DNA of 64,000 nucleotides, taken from Mycolicibacterium madagascariense. GTDB taxonomy: Bacteria; Actinomycetota; Actinomycetes; Mycobacteriales; Mycobacteriaceae. The notes below the pieces were generated by a model. That model was not told the origin of the DNA, did no database searches, and saw only the letters and a list, made by a program, of their open reading frames with translations. Shown in pieces: positions 31,774-40,496 of this stretch; position 1 is the first letter of the stretch; each line of letters starts with the position of its first letter. The stretch spans positions 5,332,001-5,396,000 of the forward strand of contig NZ_AP022610.1 in the NCBI RefSeq assembly GCF_010729665.1, given 5' to 3'. A program made the position numbers and the translations under genes.

Positions 31774-31808
31774 GTCGGAACTTCGTGGGCTTCGTCGGAA
31801 CTTCGTGG
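31774..31808. repeat. Two 15-bp direct repeats upstream of the lipoprotein gene
   Basis: GTCGGAACTTCGTGG occurs at 31774-31788 and again at 31794-31808, exactly 20 bp apart. The copies lie 19-53 bp upstream of the lipoprotein start. The two-turn spacing fits a regulator binding one DNA face, but a chance tandem duplication is also possible. Confidence 0.55.
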
Positions 31809-31944
31809 CAGAGCAGTTCCCACTGGGGTGCCATAGGACACGCGATCGTCGGTGATCACAGCGAATTCGAGTGCAGCAGTCATGGAAACCACAGGTGCGG
31901 TGATACGGCATCCGGCTCGACCGTGATCTGAGCCCGCTGTCTTC

Positions 31945-32020
31945 TGGTGCGCCCGAAGGGATTCGAACCCCTAACCTTCTGATCCGTAGTCAGATGCTCT
32001 ATCCGTTGAGCTACGGGCGC
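31945..32020 (-). tRNA. tRNA-Arg (ACG)
   Basis: The minus strand folds as a tRNA with acceptor GCGCCCG/CGGGCGC, D-arm GCTCAACGGATAGAGC, anticodon loop CTACGGA (anticodon ACG) and T-loop GGTTCGAATCC; CCA is encoded. A34 should be edited to inosine by TadA, which is encoded in this window. Confidence 0.96.
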
Positions 32021-32060
32021 GTGTCGTGCATTCAGTTGTACGGCTGGGGCGAACCAGCCG

Positions 32061-32152
32061 TGGCGGAGGCGAGAGGATTTGAACCTCCGGTCCGCTTTAA
32101 GACGGACAACTCATTAGCAGTGAGTCCCATTCGGCCGCTCTGGCACGCCTCC
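32061..32152 (-). tRNA. tRNA-Ser (GCT)
   Basis: A serine tRNA with the long variable arm, acceptor GGAGGCG/CGCCTCC, anticodon loop CTGCTAA (anticodon GCT, for AGC/AGU) and encoded CCA. It is transcribed just before tRNA-Arg(ACG), 40 bp apart, probably on one transcript. Confidence 0.95.
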
Positions 32153-32270
32153 TGACCGCTCCACAGGGTACCGGACTCGCATCTGAACCCCAGAACCGCC
32201 GAGGAGAAAGCGTACACAGCAAGGCGAGCGGAAGGCAAAGCGCCCTCGCGGCCACCCCTAGACTATGGGC

Positions 32271-33332
32271 GTGACTGCCCGTCTACGCCCCGAGCTGGCC
32301 GATCTGCCCGCCTACACGCCCGGCAAGACCGTGCCCGGCGCCATCAAGATCGCCAGCAACGAGACCGTCGACGGCCCCCTGCCCAGCGTGCGCGAGGCCA
32401 TCGCGAAGGCCACCGACTCCATCAACCGCTACCCCGACAACGGTTACGTCGAGCTCAAGGAGCGCCTGGCCAAGCATCTGGACGACGGCGCCTTCGCCCC
32501 GGAGCACATCTCGGTGGGCAGCGGATCGGTCAGCCTCTGCCAGCAGCTCATCCAGATCACGGCATCCGTCGGCGACGAGGTGATGTTCGGCTGGCGCAGC
32601 TTCGAGATCTACCCGCTGCAGGTGCGCACCGCCGGCGCGACGCCGCGGCAGGTGGCGCTCAAGGACTACGCCTTCGACCTCGACGCGATGTTGGCCGCAA
32701 TCACCGACCGCACGCGGCTGATCTTCATCTGCAACCCGAACAACCCGACGTCCACGGTCGTCGACCCGCAGGCGCTGGCCCGCTTCGTGGCCGCGGTGCC
32801 GAGCGACATCCTGATCGCCCTCGACGAGGCGTACGTCGAGTACATCCGCGACGGGCTGGCACCGGACAGCTTCGGCCTGGTCCGCGAACATCGCAATGTC
32901 GTTGTGCTGCGAACGTTTTCGAAGGCCTACGGGTTGGCGGGACTGCGCATCGGCTACGCCGTCGGCGACCCGGACGTCATCACCGCCCTCGGCAAGGTCT
33001 ACGTCCCGTTCACCGCGACGAGCGTCTCGCAGGCCGCCGCGATCGCCTCGATCGACGCCGCCGACGAGCTGCTGGCCCGCACCGACGCCGTCGTCGCGGA
33101 GCGGGCCAGGGTCACCGCGACGCTGCGCGACGCCGGTTTCACCGTGCCGCCGTCGCAGGCCAACTTCGTCTGGTTGCCGCTGGCCGAGCGCACCAACGAC
33201 TTCGTCAACAGCGCCGCCGACGACCGGCTGCTGGTGCGGCCCTACGGGCAGGACGGCGTTCGCGTCACCGTCGCCGCGCCGCACGAGAACGACGCCTTCC
33301 TGGAGTTTGCCACCCGCTGGATCACCACCTGA
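32271..33332 (+). CDS. pat: Aromatic amino acid / histidinol-phosphate-type aminotransferase (Rv3772)
   Basis: The 353-residue fold-type I aminotransferase resembles HisC. Key parts: IASNETVDGP at the N-terminus, the PLP-contacting ICNPNNPT, DEAY (acidic residue pairing with the pyridine nitrogen), and the Schiff-base lysine K218 in RTFSKAYGLAGLRIGY. Corynebacterial and mycobacterial proteins of this type (Pat, HisC2) make Phe and Tyr from their keto acids, complementing TyrA. TAGACT (32259-32264) ends 6 nt before GTG 32271, making that the start; the ATG at 32265 abuts the -10 box. It lies after the tRNA pair, in the opposite direction. Confidence 0.88.
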   Translation: MTARLRPELADLPAYTPGKTVPGAIKIASNETVDGPLPSVREAIAKATDSINRYPDNGYVELKERLAKHLDDGAFAPEHISVGSGSVSLCQQLIQITASVGDEVMFGWRSFEIYPLQVRTAGATPRQVALKDYAFDLDAMLAAITDRTRLIFICNPNNPTSTVVDPQALARFVAAVPSDILIALDEAYVEYIRDGLAPDSFGLVREHRNVVVLRTFSKAYGLAGLRIGYAVGDPDVITALGKVYVPFTATSVSQAAAIASIDAADELLARTDAVVAERARVTATLRDAGFTVPPSQANFVWLPLAERTNDFVNSAADDRLLVRPYGQDGVRVTVAAPHENDAFLEFATRWITT

Positions 33333-33348
33333 GGGGCGACGTGACACG

Positions 33349-33834
33349 ATGAATCCCGTGACGACAGCGGCGCGAAAGACGTTCACCGCGTTGACCGAAC
33401 GCGACGGGGAGATTCCCGACGCGGAGCTCGACGCCTTCTGGGACACCCTGCAACCAGCCACGATCGACTTCATGGTCGGCGAGTGGAAGGGCGGCGAATT
33501 CGAGACCGGCCACCAGGCCAACGGATTCATGAAGCGGCTCAACTGGTTCGGCAAGACCTTCCATTCGGCGTCCGACGCGAAGCCGCTGGTGTGCCTGGAC
33601 GCCGACGGCAACAAGTTCTCCAACACCGAGGCCATGAACGGCGAGGCGAGCCTGTGGCTCGAGGAGTTCCGCGGCGAGGTGACGGCGTCGATGGTGTACG
33701 ACGGCAAACCGGTGCACGACCACTTCAAGAAGGTGGACGACGACACCGTCATGGGCATCATGAACGGCAAGGGCGCCATGGACACCAGATCGGGTGCACC
33801 GCGTCACCTGTACTTCTACCTGGAGCGGGTCTAG
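33349..33834 (+). CDS. GXWXG/DUF4334-domain protein
   Basis: The 161-residue protein holds the GXWXG motif (VGEWKGGEFETGH, about 43-55) followed by the DUF4334 region (GEASLWLEEFRGEVTASMVYDGKPVHDHFKKVDD, then the ending HLYFYLERV). These domains occur together in small actinobacterial proteins with a beta-barrel-like fold and no known activity. It starts 16 bp after pat and is probably co-transcribed with it. No signal peptide. Confidence 0.82.
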   Translation: MNPVTTAARKTFTALTERDGEIPDAELDAFWDTLQPATIDFMVGEWKGGEFETGHQANGFMKRLNWFGKTFHSASDAKPLVCLDADGNKFSNTEAMNGEASLWLEEFRGEVTASMVYDGKPVHDHFKKVDDDTVMGIMNGKGAMDTRSGAPRHLYFYLERV

Positions 33835-33851
33835 GTCCTATCGTTGCCAGG

Positions 33852-34211
33852 ATGAGGACGCCCCTGCTGCTCGCCGCGACGGCCGTCCTCGCGGTCGGCA
33901 GCCTCGCCGGGTGTGCGCGGACCATCCCCGGCACCGTCGCGATGACCACCGAGCTGGGGCCCGACGCCGACGCCTCGAGCCCGTCCTCCCCGTCCCTGCC
34001 TCCCGGTAGCGCCCTGAGCGTGACCTGCGCGCAGTACCTCCAGCTCGACGTGGGCACCCAGACCGAGCTGATCCAGGAGATCCTGCAGAACGGGACCTCG
34101 ACGCTCAGCCCCGGCGACGCGGCGGTCGCCAAGACGCTCGCCGACGCCGTGTGCACGTTCCTGCCGCAGAGTTCGGTGGCCGACATCCTGCTCGGCGAGA
34201 CCCCTCCCTAG
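33852..34211 (+). CDS. Small lipoprotein
   Basis: The 119-residue protein has lipobox SLAGC (cysteine near residue 21), then a Ser/Pro linker (SSPSSPSLPPGS) and a compact helical domain with two cysteines (VTCAQYLQLDVGTQTELIQE and DAVCTFLP) that may form a disulfide. The helical Cys-pair layout recalls HdeA-like acid-stress proteins, a weak guess. TATCGT ends 7 nt before the ATG, a leaderless pattern. It lies between the DUF4334 and echA21 genes, same strand. Confidence 0.75.
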   Translation: MRTPLLLAATAVLAVGSLAGCARTIPGTVAMTTELGPDADASSPSSPSLPPGSALSVTCAQYLQLDVGTQTELIQEILQNGTSTLSPGDAAVAKTLADAVCTFLPQSSVADILLGETPP

Positions 34212-34244
34212 GCCCCCGCCCCCTGCGGCCGTAGCCTTCCTGGC

Positions 34245-35069
34245 ATGGGCGATGCATACGAATCCCTCACCGTCGAGACCGAAGACCACGTCGCGCTGGT
34301 CACCCTGACCGGGCCCGGCAGGGGCAACGCGATGGGGCCCGCGTTCTGGGCCGAGCTTCCCGTGGCGTTCGCCGCCCTGGACGCCGATCCCGACGTCCGC
34401 GCAATCGTGCTCACCGGCTCGGGTCGCAACTTCAGCTACGGCCTCGACCTCGCCGCGATGGGCGGCACGCTGGCGCCGGTGCTGGCCGAGGGCGCGCTGG
34501 CCAAGCCCCGCTCCGAGTTCCACACGACACTGCGGGCGATGCAGGGCGCCATCACCTCGGTCGCGGACTGCCGCACGCCGGTGATCGCGTCGGTCCACGG
34601 CTGGTGCATCGGCGGCGGCGTCGACCTGATCTCGGCCGTCGACATCCGCTACGCCAGCGCCGACGCCAGGTTCTCGGTGCGTGAGGTGAAGCTCGCCATG
34701 GTCGCCGACGTGGGCAGCCTCGCGCGCCTGCCGCTCATCCTGTCCGAGGGGCACCTGCGCGAGATTGCGTTGACGGGCAAGGACTTCGACGCCGCGCGCG
34801 CCGAGCGGATCGGACTCGTCAACGAGGTCCTTCCCGATGCCGACGCGTCGCTGGCCGCAGCCCGGGCCACGGCGGCCGAGATCGCCGCCAACCCTCCCCT
34901 GGTGGTGCGGGGCATCAAGGACGTGCTCGACGAGCAGAGCATCGCGAGGGTCACGTCCAGCCTGCGCTACGTGGCGGCCTGGAATTCGGCGTTCCTGCCG
35001 TCGAAGGATCTCGGCGAAGGCATCAGCGCGATGTTCGGCAAGCGGCCGCCGGAGTTCACCGGCGAGTGA
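34245..35069 (+). CDS. echA21: Enoyl-CoA hydratase/isomerase family protein EchA21
   Basis: The 274-residue crotonase has the oxyanion-hole parts FSYGLDLAAMGG (about 64-75) and SVHGWCIGGGVDLISAVDIRYAS (about 115-137). The aspartate in ARFSVREVKLAMVADVGSLARLP sits where delta3,5-delta2,4-dienoyl-CoA isomerases have theirs, so isomerase activity is possible. Position matches Rv3774. TAGCCT ends 7 nt before the ATG. It acts in fatty-acid or sterol breakdown. Confidence 0.88.
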   Translation: MGDAYESLTVETEDHVALVTLTGPGRGNAMGPAFWAELPVAFAALDADPDVRAIVLTGSGRNFSYGLDLAAMGGTLAPVLAEGALAKPRSEFHTTLRAMQGAITSVADCRTPVIASVHGWCIGGGVDLISAVDIRYASADARFSVREVKLAMVADVGSLARLPLILSEGHLREIALTGKDFDAARAERIGLVNEVLPDADASLAAARATAAEIAANPPLVVRGIKDVLDEQSIARVTSSLRYVAAWNSAFLPSKDLGEGISAMFGKRPPEFTGE

Positions 35070-35072
35070 GAG

Positions 35073-35159
35073 CGGTGGCGGAGGGATTTGAACCCCCGGA
35101 CGGTGTTAGCCGTCTCTCGCTTTCAAGGCGAGTGCATTAGGCCGCTCTGCCACGCCACC
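35073..35159 (-). tRNA. tRNA-Ser (TGA)
   Basis: The third serine tRNA of the window: acceptor GGTGGCG/CGCCACC, long variable arm, anticodon loop CTTGAAA (anticodon TGA for UCA). Unlike the other tRNAs here, CCA is not encoded (the base after the discriminator reads CT). It shares its acceptor and T-arm with tRNA-Ser(CGA) but no att-like copy lies next to it. Confidence 0.95.
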
Positions 35160-35178
35160 GCCGACAACTCTAAGCGAG

Positions 35179-35691
35179 TCAGACCCGGCCGACCCTCGCG
35201 GGCGCGTCGTTGGCCTTCAAGGCGACTCCAATGCGCCGGCAGTTCTCCCCCATGGCCGCGGTCTGCGGCCGCGACAGCCGGCTGAGGAAGTGGTTGCGCA
35301 CGCCGTCGCCGTAGGTCGACATCGCCTGCCGCAGCAGGGCCCGGCCCTCGTCGGTGATGGTGGCCAGCACGCCGCGGCCGTCCTCGGGGGTCGAGCAGCG
35401 CCGGACCAGGTTCTGTCGCTCCAGGCGGTGAATTTGCCGAGTTACCCTGCTGGGCAACGACATCAGCTCCTCGGCGAGATCCCCCATCCGCGCCGAGCCG
35501 TTCGGCGAACTCGCCAGCGCGTCGAGCATCCGCACGTCGTTGAGGGTCAGCCCGTGAACGTCGGACAGCTCTCGGTTCAACGTCCCGTACAGCCGCAGTG
35601 CCGCGTCGAGGAAGTGCTGCCACGCGCGTTGTTCTGCGATGTCGAGTCCCGGCATCGAGCTCGGGGTTCGTCCCCCAATGGTCCCCTCCAT
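35179..35691 (-). CDS. MarR-family transcriptional regulator
   Basis: The 170-residue regulator has the MarR winged helix at about 45-120: LTLNDVRMLDALASSPNGSARMGDLAEELMSLPSRVTRQIHRLERQNLVRRC, then the wing TPEDGRGVLATITDEGRALL. Flanking helices form the dimer. TAGAAT (35703-35698, minus strand) ends 6 nt before the ATG. It diverges from the quinone oxidoreductase gene; the 44-bp gap holds both promoters, so one bound dimer could control both genes. Confidence 0.9.
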   Translation of the reverse strand: MEGTIGGRTPSSMPGLDIAEQRAWQHFLDAALRLYGTLNRELSDVHGLTLNDVRMLDALASSPNGSARMGDLAEELMSLPSRVTRQIHRLERQNLVRRCSTPEDGRGVLATITDEGRALLRQAMSTYGDGVRNHFLSRLSRPQTAAMGENCRRIGVALKANDAPARVGRV

Positions 35692-35735
35692 GTCGGCATT
35701 CTAGGCGTGTTACCGCCGGGTAGTAGCGTTATGGC
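35692..35735. promoter_or_regulatory. Compact divergent promoter pair, MarR and oxidoreductase genes
   Basis: Within 44 bp lie TAGAAT on the minus strand (6 nt before the MarR ATG) and TAGCGT at 35724-35729 on the plus strand (6 nt before the oxidoreductase ATG). Both transcripts are probably leaderless, and the -10 boxes lie only 20 bp apart. Confidence 0.55.
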
Positions 35736-36719
35736 ATGCGTGCGATCGTTGCCGAATCCGGCACGGAACTGGCCTGGCTGGAGGTCCCCGACGTGACCGC
35801 AGGTGACGGCGAGGTGGTGATCGACGTGACTGCCGCCGGCGTCAACCGCGCCGATCTCCTGCAGGCTGCGGGGCACTACCCGCCGCCTCCGGGGGCGAGC
35901 CCGACGATCGGCCTCGAGGTGTCCGGCCACGTGTCGGCGCTCGGCCCGGGGGTGCACGCCTGGTCCGTGGGCCAGCCGGTGTGCGCGTTGCTGGCCGGCG
36001 GCGGCTACGCCGAGCGAGTCGCGGTCCCCGCCGGTCAGGTCATGCCGATCCCCGACGGGGTGGAGCTGCACGAGGCTGCCGGTCTGCCCGAAGTGGCGTG
36101 CACGGTGTGGTCCAACCTCGGCATGACGGCGCACCTCGCGCCCGGGCAGACGGTGCTGTTCCACGGCGGCGCCAGCGGCATCGGCACCCACGGCATCCAG
36201 GTCGCGAAGGCGATGGACTGCTTGGTGGCGGTCACCGCGGGCTCGGCCGAGAAGCTCGAGGTGTGCCGCACCCTGGGCGCCGACATCCTCATCAACTACC
36301 GCGACGAGGACTTCGTCGAGCGGATCACGACCGACACCGACGGCCGCGGGGCCGACGTCATCCTGGATCTGCTGGGGGCGTCCTATCTGGACCGCAACAT
36401 CGATGCGCTGGCGCCCGACGGCCGCGTCGTCACCATCGGCTTCCAGGGTGGCCTCAAGGCCGAACTCAACTTCGGCAAGCTCATGGCCAAGCGGGCCGGG
36501 GTCATCTCGACCGCGCTGCGGTCGCGACCGGTGCACGGCCCGTCGGGCAAGGCGGCCGTCGTCGACGCGGTGGTCGCCAACGTCTGGCCGATGATCGCCG
36601 ACGGCCGGGTGCGTCCCGTCATCGGCGCCGAGCTTCCCATCGAGGAGGCGGCCAAGGCGCACCGCCTACTGGAGTCCGGCGACGTGCACGGGAAAGTGCT
36701 TCTGCGCGTGCGGAATTGA
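35736..36719 (+). CDS. Zinc-free NAD(P)H:quinone oxidoreductase (PIG3-like, Rv3777)
   Basis: The 327-residue MDR-superfamily enzyme has the GroES-like domain at about 1-115 (VNRADLLQAAGHYPPPPGASPTIGLEVSG) and a Rossmann domain with VLFHGGASGIGTHGIQVAKAM. Zinc-ligand cysteines are absent, as in quinone reductases, and the PIG3-type HGGASGIG motif is clear. Likely NADPH-dependent reduction of quinones or enals. The divergent MarR gene is the candidate regulator, perhaps sensing the same quinones. Confidence 0.88.
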   Translation: MRAIVAESGTELAWLEVPDVTAGDGEVVIDVTAAGVNRADLLQAAGHYPPPPGASPTIGLEVSGHVSALGPGVHAWSVGQPVCALLAGGGYAERVAVPAGQVMPIPDGVELHEAAGLPEVACTVWSNLGMTAHLAPGQTVLFHGGASGIGTHGIQVAKAMDCLVAVTAGSAEKLEVCRTLGADILINYRDEDFVERITTDTDGRGADVILDLLGASYLDRNIDALAPDGRVVTIGFQGGLKAELNFGKLMAKRAGVISTALRSRPVHGPSGKAAVVDAVVANVWPMIADGRVRPVIGAELPIEEAAKAHRLLESGDVHGKVLLRVRN

Positions 36720-36728
36720 CGAAAGCGG

Positions 36729-37925
36729 TCAGCCGAGCGAGGCCAGCGCGCGCACCAGCTGGTCGACCTCGGCCATCGTCGTGTAGTGCGCCAGCCCGAC
36801 CGTGACGGCGCCGCCGATGTCGTTGACGCCGATGACGTCGAGCACCCGCGACGTCGTGTTGAGGGCGGCCAGCACCCCGTTGTCGGCGAGGCGCTGCACC
36901 ACCCGTTCGGCGGGAACGCCGTGCAGCGCGAAGCTCAGCACCGGGATGCGAGCCTCGGGCTGCCCGATCACCATCACCAGCGGCAGCGACCGCAGTGACG
37001 TCAGTAGGTAGTCGAACAGCCGGTCCATGTAGGCGCCGGCCGATTGCATTGACACGGCCAGTCTTTCGCGCCGGGTACCGGACGCCGACTCGTCGAGGTT
37101 GGCCAGGTACTCGACGCTCGCGACGACGCCGGCCAGCATGCCGAACTGATGGGTGCCCATCTCGAGACGTTCGGCCCCGGTCGCGTGCGGATCCAGCGAC
37201 ACCGAGCTGAACGTCTCGATCAGAGCCGGATCGCGGAACACCAGGGCGCCGATCGGGGGGCCACCCCAGGCGACGGTGTTGATCGCAAGGACGTCGGCTT
37301 CGAGTTCGTGGATGTCGGCCAGTCGGTACGGCGCGGCGGCCGAGTGGTCGACGACGACCGTGCCGCCGTTCTCGTGCAGCAGCTTGGTGACCGGGCGCAG
37401 ATCGGTGAGGGTGCCGATGGCCGACGACGCGGACGTGACCGCGACGAGCTTGGTCGGCTTGTCGATCAGGGACTCCCACTGCCAACCGGGGAGCTCGCCG
37501 GTCTCGATGTCGATCTCGGCCCACTTGACCTTGGCGCCATAGCGATTGGCCGCCCGCAGCCAGGGGGCGACGTTGGCCTCGTCGTCCAGGCGGGTGACGA
37601 CGAGCTCGTGGCCGAGCCCGACCCGCGAGGACGCCGCGTCGGCCAGGGACGTCAGCAGGATCGCGCGGTCGGCGCCGAGGACGACACCGCGCGGGTCGCC
37701 GTTGACGAGGTCGGCGACCGCCCGGCGGGCGGCCTGCAACACCGCCGCACTGCGCGTGGCCGCCGGGTGTGGACCCCGGCCGGTCGTCATGGCACCGCGG
37801 AATGCGGTCGACACGGTCGTCGCGACCGAGTCGGGAAGCAGCATCCCGTTCGGCGCGTCGAAGTGCACCCAGCCGTCGCCCAGCGACGGGTGCAACCCCC
37901 GCACCCGGGCGACGTCGTAAGCCAT
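36729..37925 (-). CDS. Cysteine-desulfurase-like protein apparently lacking the PLP lysine (Rv3778c type)
   Basis: The 398-residue protein has the aminotransferase class V layout: [13 protein letters not shown] at the start, a central [16 protein letters not shown] with the PLP aspartate/histidine pair, then a C-terminal domain. At the site where the Schiff-base lysine normally stands (S-x-H/Y-K followed by GPxGIGxL) the sequence reads [15 protein letters not shown], without lysine. Active-site cysteine and loop are also unclear. It may be a non-catalytic or differently acting homologue. The ATG at 37925 is preceded by AAGGTGG. It stands head to head with the GT-C gene at 38035 and tail to tail with the oxidoreductase. 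Confidence 0.82.
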   Translation of the reverse strand: MAYDVARVRGLHPSLGDGWVHFDAPNGMLLPDSVATTVSTAFRGAMTTGRGPHPAATRSAAVLQAARRAVADLVNGDPRGVVLGADRAILLTSLADAASSRVGLGHELVVTRLDDEANVAPWLRAANRYGAKVKWAEIDIETGELPGWQWESLIDKPTKLVAVTSASSAIGTLTDLRPVTKLLHENGGTVVVDHSAAAPYRLADIHELEADVLAINTVAWGGPPIGALVFRDPALIETFSSVSLDPHATGAERLEMGTHQFGMLAGVVASVEYLANLDESASGTRRERLAVSMQSAGAYMDRLFDYLLTSLRSLPLVMVIGQPEARIPVLSFALHGVPAERVVQRLADNGVLAALNTTSRVLDVIGVNDIGGAVTVGLAHYTTMAEVDQLVRALASLG

Positions 37926-38034
37926 GCCAGCCACCTTCGAGCCGTATGTGTACCGCGAACCGCTTCGATGTCGGTGGCGCCCGCCGTGCCCACGCACGTG
38001 CGGACCAACTCACCTAGCCGGTCATACTAGTGCA

Positions 38035-39981
38035 GTGAGCTTGGCGTCCGGAGTGCTAGTCGCGCTGCTGTTGCTAGTAGTCCCGGGAGCAATCATCGCG
38101 CGGACGGCCCAGCTAACGTGGCCGGTGGCTGTCGCCCTGGGTCCGGCCCTGACCTACGGCACCGTTGCGCTGGCAATACTGCCGTTCGGAGCGCTCGGCA
38201 TCCCCTGGAATCTGCTCACCGCAGTGGTGTCGCTCGTGGTCGTCACGCTCGCCGTCGCGGGTTTGCAGGCAGTGCTCGGACGGCGTGCGACCCGGCCCCC
38301 TGCGGGCCATCCCATCACGGTCGGCCCCGCGCTGGTCGTCGCCGCGGGCGTCGTGCTCGGCGCCGCGTTCATCACCTTCGCAGCAATCCGAGGGATGCCG
38401 CACTGGCAATCCATTCCCAGCACCTGGGACGCCGTCTGGCACGCCAACGAGATCCGCTTCATCGTCGACACCGGGCAGGCCTCGCCGACCCACATGGGCG
38501 AACTGCGCAACGTCGAAACCCACGCCGCGCTGTACTACCCGTCGGCGTTCCACGCCCTCGCCGCGATCCAGTGCGAGCTGACCGGAGCAAGCGCCACCGC
38601 CGCCTACACGCTGAACTCGCTCGCGGCGTCGGTGTGGCTGTTCCCGGTGAGTGCGGCGGCGCTGGCGTGGCACCTGCTGCGGTCCCGCGGTGTCGATCAG
38701 TGGCGCACCGCCGGGTCGGCTGCCGCGGCCGGCGCGCTCGCCGCGTCCTTCACCTCGGTGCCCTACGTCGAGTTCGACACCGCGTCGATGCCCAACCTCG
38801 TCGCCTACGGGCTCGCCGTGCCCACGATGATCCTCGTCGTCTCGGCGCTGCGACACCGCAGGCGGATACCCCTGGCGGTGCTGGCCCTGCTCGGCGTCTT
38901 CTCCGTCCACATCACCGGCGGGGTGGTGACGGTGCTCTTCGTCGCGGGGTGGTGGCTCTTCGAGGGGCTGTGGCGTCCGGTGCGCGGCAGGCTCGCCGAC
39001 TTCCTCGGCCTGGTCGCGATGGGCGCGCCGACCCTGCTGCTCCTGCTGCCGCAGTTCGTCGGCGTGCTGCAGCAGGCCGAGATCATCGCGGGCCACGAGT
39101 TCGACACCCATCAGGGCAAGAAGCGGGCGCTGTTCGACGCCGTGGTGCAGCACACCCGCCACCTCAACGACTATCCGATCCAGAACGCGCTCATCCTGCT
39201 CTCGGCGATCGGCTTCGTCATCCTGCTGGTGCGCAGGATGTGGTGGCCCGCCGCGGTGTGGCTACTCCTCGTCTACGCGATCGTGCATTCCTCGGCACCC
39301 TTCGGCGGTCTCGTCGGCAGGGTCAGCGCACTGTTCACCGACCTGTTCTACAGCGACCCGCGCCGGCTGTCCGGGGTGGTCACGCTGCTGCTGGCGCCGA
39401 TGGCGGGCATCGCGCTGTTCACCATCGTCTGGGCCGCGCTGACCGGGCTGCGGCGCGTCATGCCCCGCCTCGGTGCGCGGACGGGCTACGTCGCCGCCGC
39501 GGTGCTCGTCGTCGCGGTGTCCGTCGGCATGGCGTGGCACTACTTCCCGCGGCACCGCTACCTGATCGGCGAGAAGTACGACTCGGTGATGATCGACGAC
39601 AAGGACCTCCAGGCGTTCGCCTACCTGGAGTCGTTGCCGGGAGCCCGCGACACCCTGATCGGCAATGCCAACGTCGACGGCACCGCGTGGATGTACGCCG
39701 TCGCGGGCCTGCACCCGCTGTGGACGCACTACGACTACCCGCAGCAGCAGGGCCCGGGCTATCACCGGTTCATCTTCTGGGCGTTCGCCGACGACGCCGA
39801 CACCGATCCCAGGGTCGCCGCGGCCGTGCACGCACTGAACATTCGCTACGTCCTCACCAGCACGCCGGTGGTGCGCGGGTTCGTCATGCCCGACGGACTA
39901 GTCTCGCTAGACAAGTCGACGTCGTGGAAGCAGATCTACGACAACGGTGAGGACCACATCTATGAGTGGCAGGGAAAGTAG
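38035..39981 (+). CDS. Large polytopic membrane protein, GT-C-like (Rv3779 homologue)
   Basis: The 648-residue protein has about 12-13 membrane helices and a soluble C-terminal domain (about 510-648, GEKYDSVMIDDKDLQAFAYL). The first periplasmic loop holds GMPHWQSIPSTWDAVWHANEIRF, an acidic/aromatic loop in the position of the catalytic aspartates of GT-C enzymes. The M. tuberculosis homologue Rv3779 was reported as a polyprenyl-phosphomannose synthase, which I recall without being able to check. CATACT ends 6 nt before GTG 38035, pointing to a leaderless start. It heads the run bpa-wzt-glfT1-wzm. Confidence 0.82.
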   Translation: MSLASGVLVALLLLVVPGAIIARTAQLTWPVAVALGPALTYGTVALAILPFGALGIPWNLLTAVVSLVVVTLAVAGLQAVLGRRATRPPAGHPITVGPALVVAAGVVLGAAFITFAAIRGMPHWQSIPSTWDAVWHANEIRFIVDTGQASPTHMGELRNVETHAALYYPSAFHALAAIQCELTGASATAAYTLNSLAASVWLFPVSAAALAWHLLRSRGVDQWRTAGSAAAAGALAASFTSVPYVEFDTASMPNLVAYGLAVPTMILVVSALRHRRRIPLAVLALLGVFSVHITGGVVTVLFVAGWWLFEGLWRPVRGRLADFLGLVAMGAPTLLLLLPQFVGVLQQAEIIAGHEFDTHQGKKRALFDAVVQHTRHLNDYPIQNALILLSAIGFVILLVRRMWWPAAVWLLLVYAIVHSSAPFGGLVGRVSALFTDLFYSDPRRLSGVVTLLLAPMAGIALFTIVWAALTGLRRVMPRLGARTGYVAAAVLVVAVSVGMAWHYFPRHRYLIGEKYDSVMIDDKDLQAFAYLESLPGARDTLIGNANVDGTAWMYAVAGLHPLWTHYDYPQQQGPGYHRFIFWAFADDADTDPRVAAAVHALNIRYVLTSTPVVRGFVMPDGLVSLDKSTSWKQIYDNGEDHIYEWQGK

Positions 39982-39984
39982 GAG

Positions 39985-40494
39985 ATGACCAGTAGCGCCG
40001 ATGACGGCACCGCCGAGGACGTCGAGATCCTCGGTGACGCGTCCACGATGGGTGACGACGCCGACGGCAAGTCGCTGACCGATCTCGTCGAACAGCCGGC
40101 AAAGGTCATGCGGATCGGCACCATGATCAAGCAGCTCCTCGAAGAGGTGCGCGCCGCACCGCTCGACGACGCCAGCCGCGGGCGCCTGCGCGAGATCCAC
40201 GCCCGCAGCGTCCAGGAACTCGAGGAGGGTCTGGCGCCCGAGTTGCGCGAGGAACTCGAACGGCTCGCCCTGCCGTTCGGCGAGGACACCCTGCCCTCGG
40301 ACGCCGAGCTGCGGATCGCGCAGGCGCAGCTGGTGGGCTGGCTCGAGGGCCTGTTCCACGGCATCCAGACCGCGCTGTTCGCCCAGCAGATGGCCGCCCG
40401 CGCGCAGCTCGAGCAGATGCGCCAGTTGCCGCCGGGCGTCGGCGTCCCCGGGCAGCGCGGACCGTCGAGTCCCGGGACCGGGCAGTACCTCTAG
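39985..40494 (+). CDS. bpa: Bacterial proteasome activator Bpa/PafE (Rv3780)
   Basis: Bpa is an ATP-independent ring that opens the 20S proteasome gate so that misfolded proteins can enter. The 169-residue protein ends in GQYL, the known C-terminal docking motif; upstream is the helix bundle (about 35-140: LTDLVEQPAKVMRIGTMIKQLLEEVRAAPL, RLREIHARSVQELEEGLAPEL, IAQAQLVGWLEGLFHGIQTALFAQQMAARAQLEQ) and a disordered acidic N-terminus. All parts are intact. Ribosome site AGGAG lies directly before the ATG. It is 3 bp after the GT-C gene and 2 bp before wzt, so it is co-transcribed with galactan genes. Confidence 0.95.
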   Translation: MTSSADDGTAEDVEILGDASTMGDDADGKSLTDLVEQPAKVMRIGTMIKQLLEEVRAAPLDDASRGRLREIHARSVQELEEGLAPELREELERLALPFGEDTLPSDAELRIAQAQLVGWLEGLFHGIQTALFAQQMAARAQLEQMRQLPPGVGVPGQRGPSSPGTGQYL

Positions 40495-40496
40495 CC

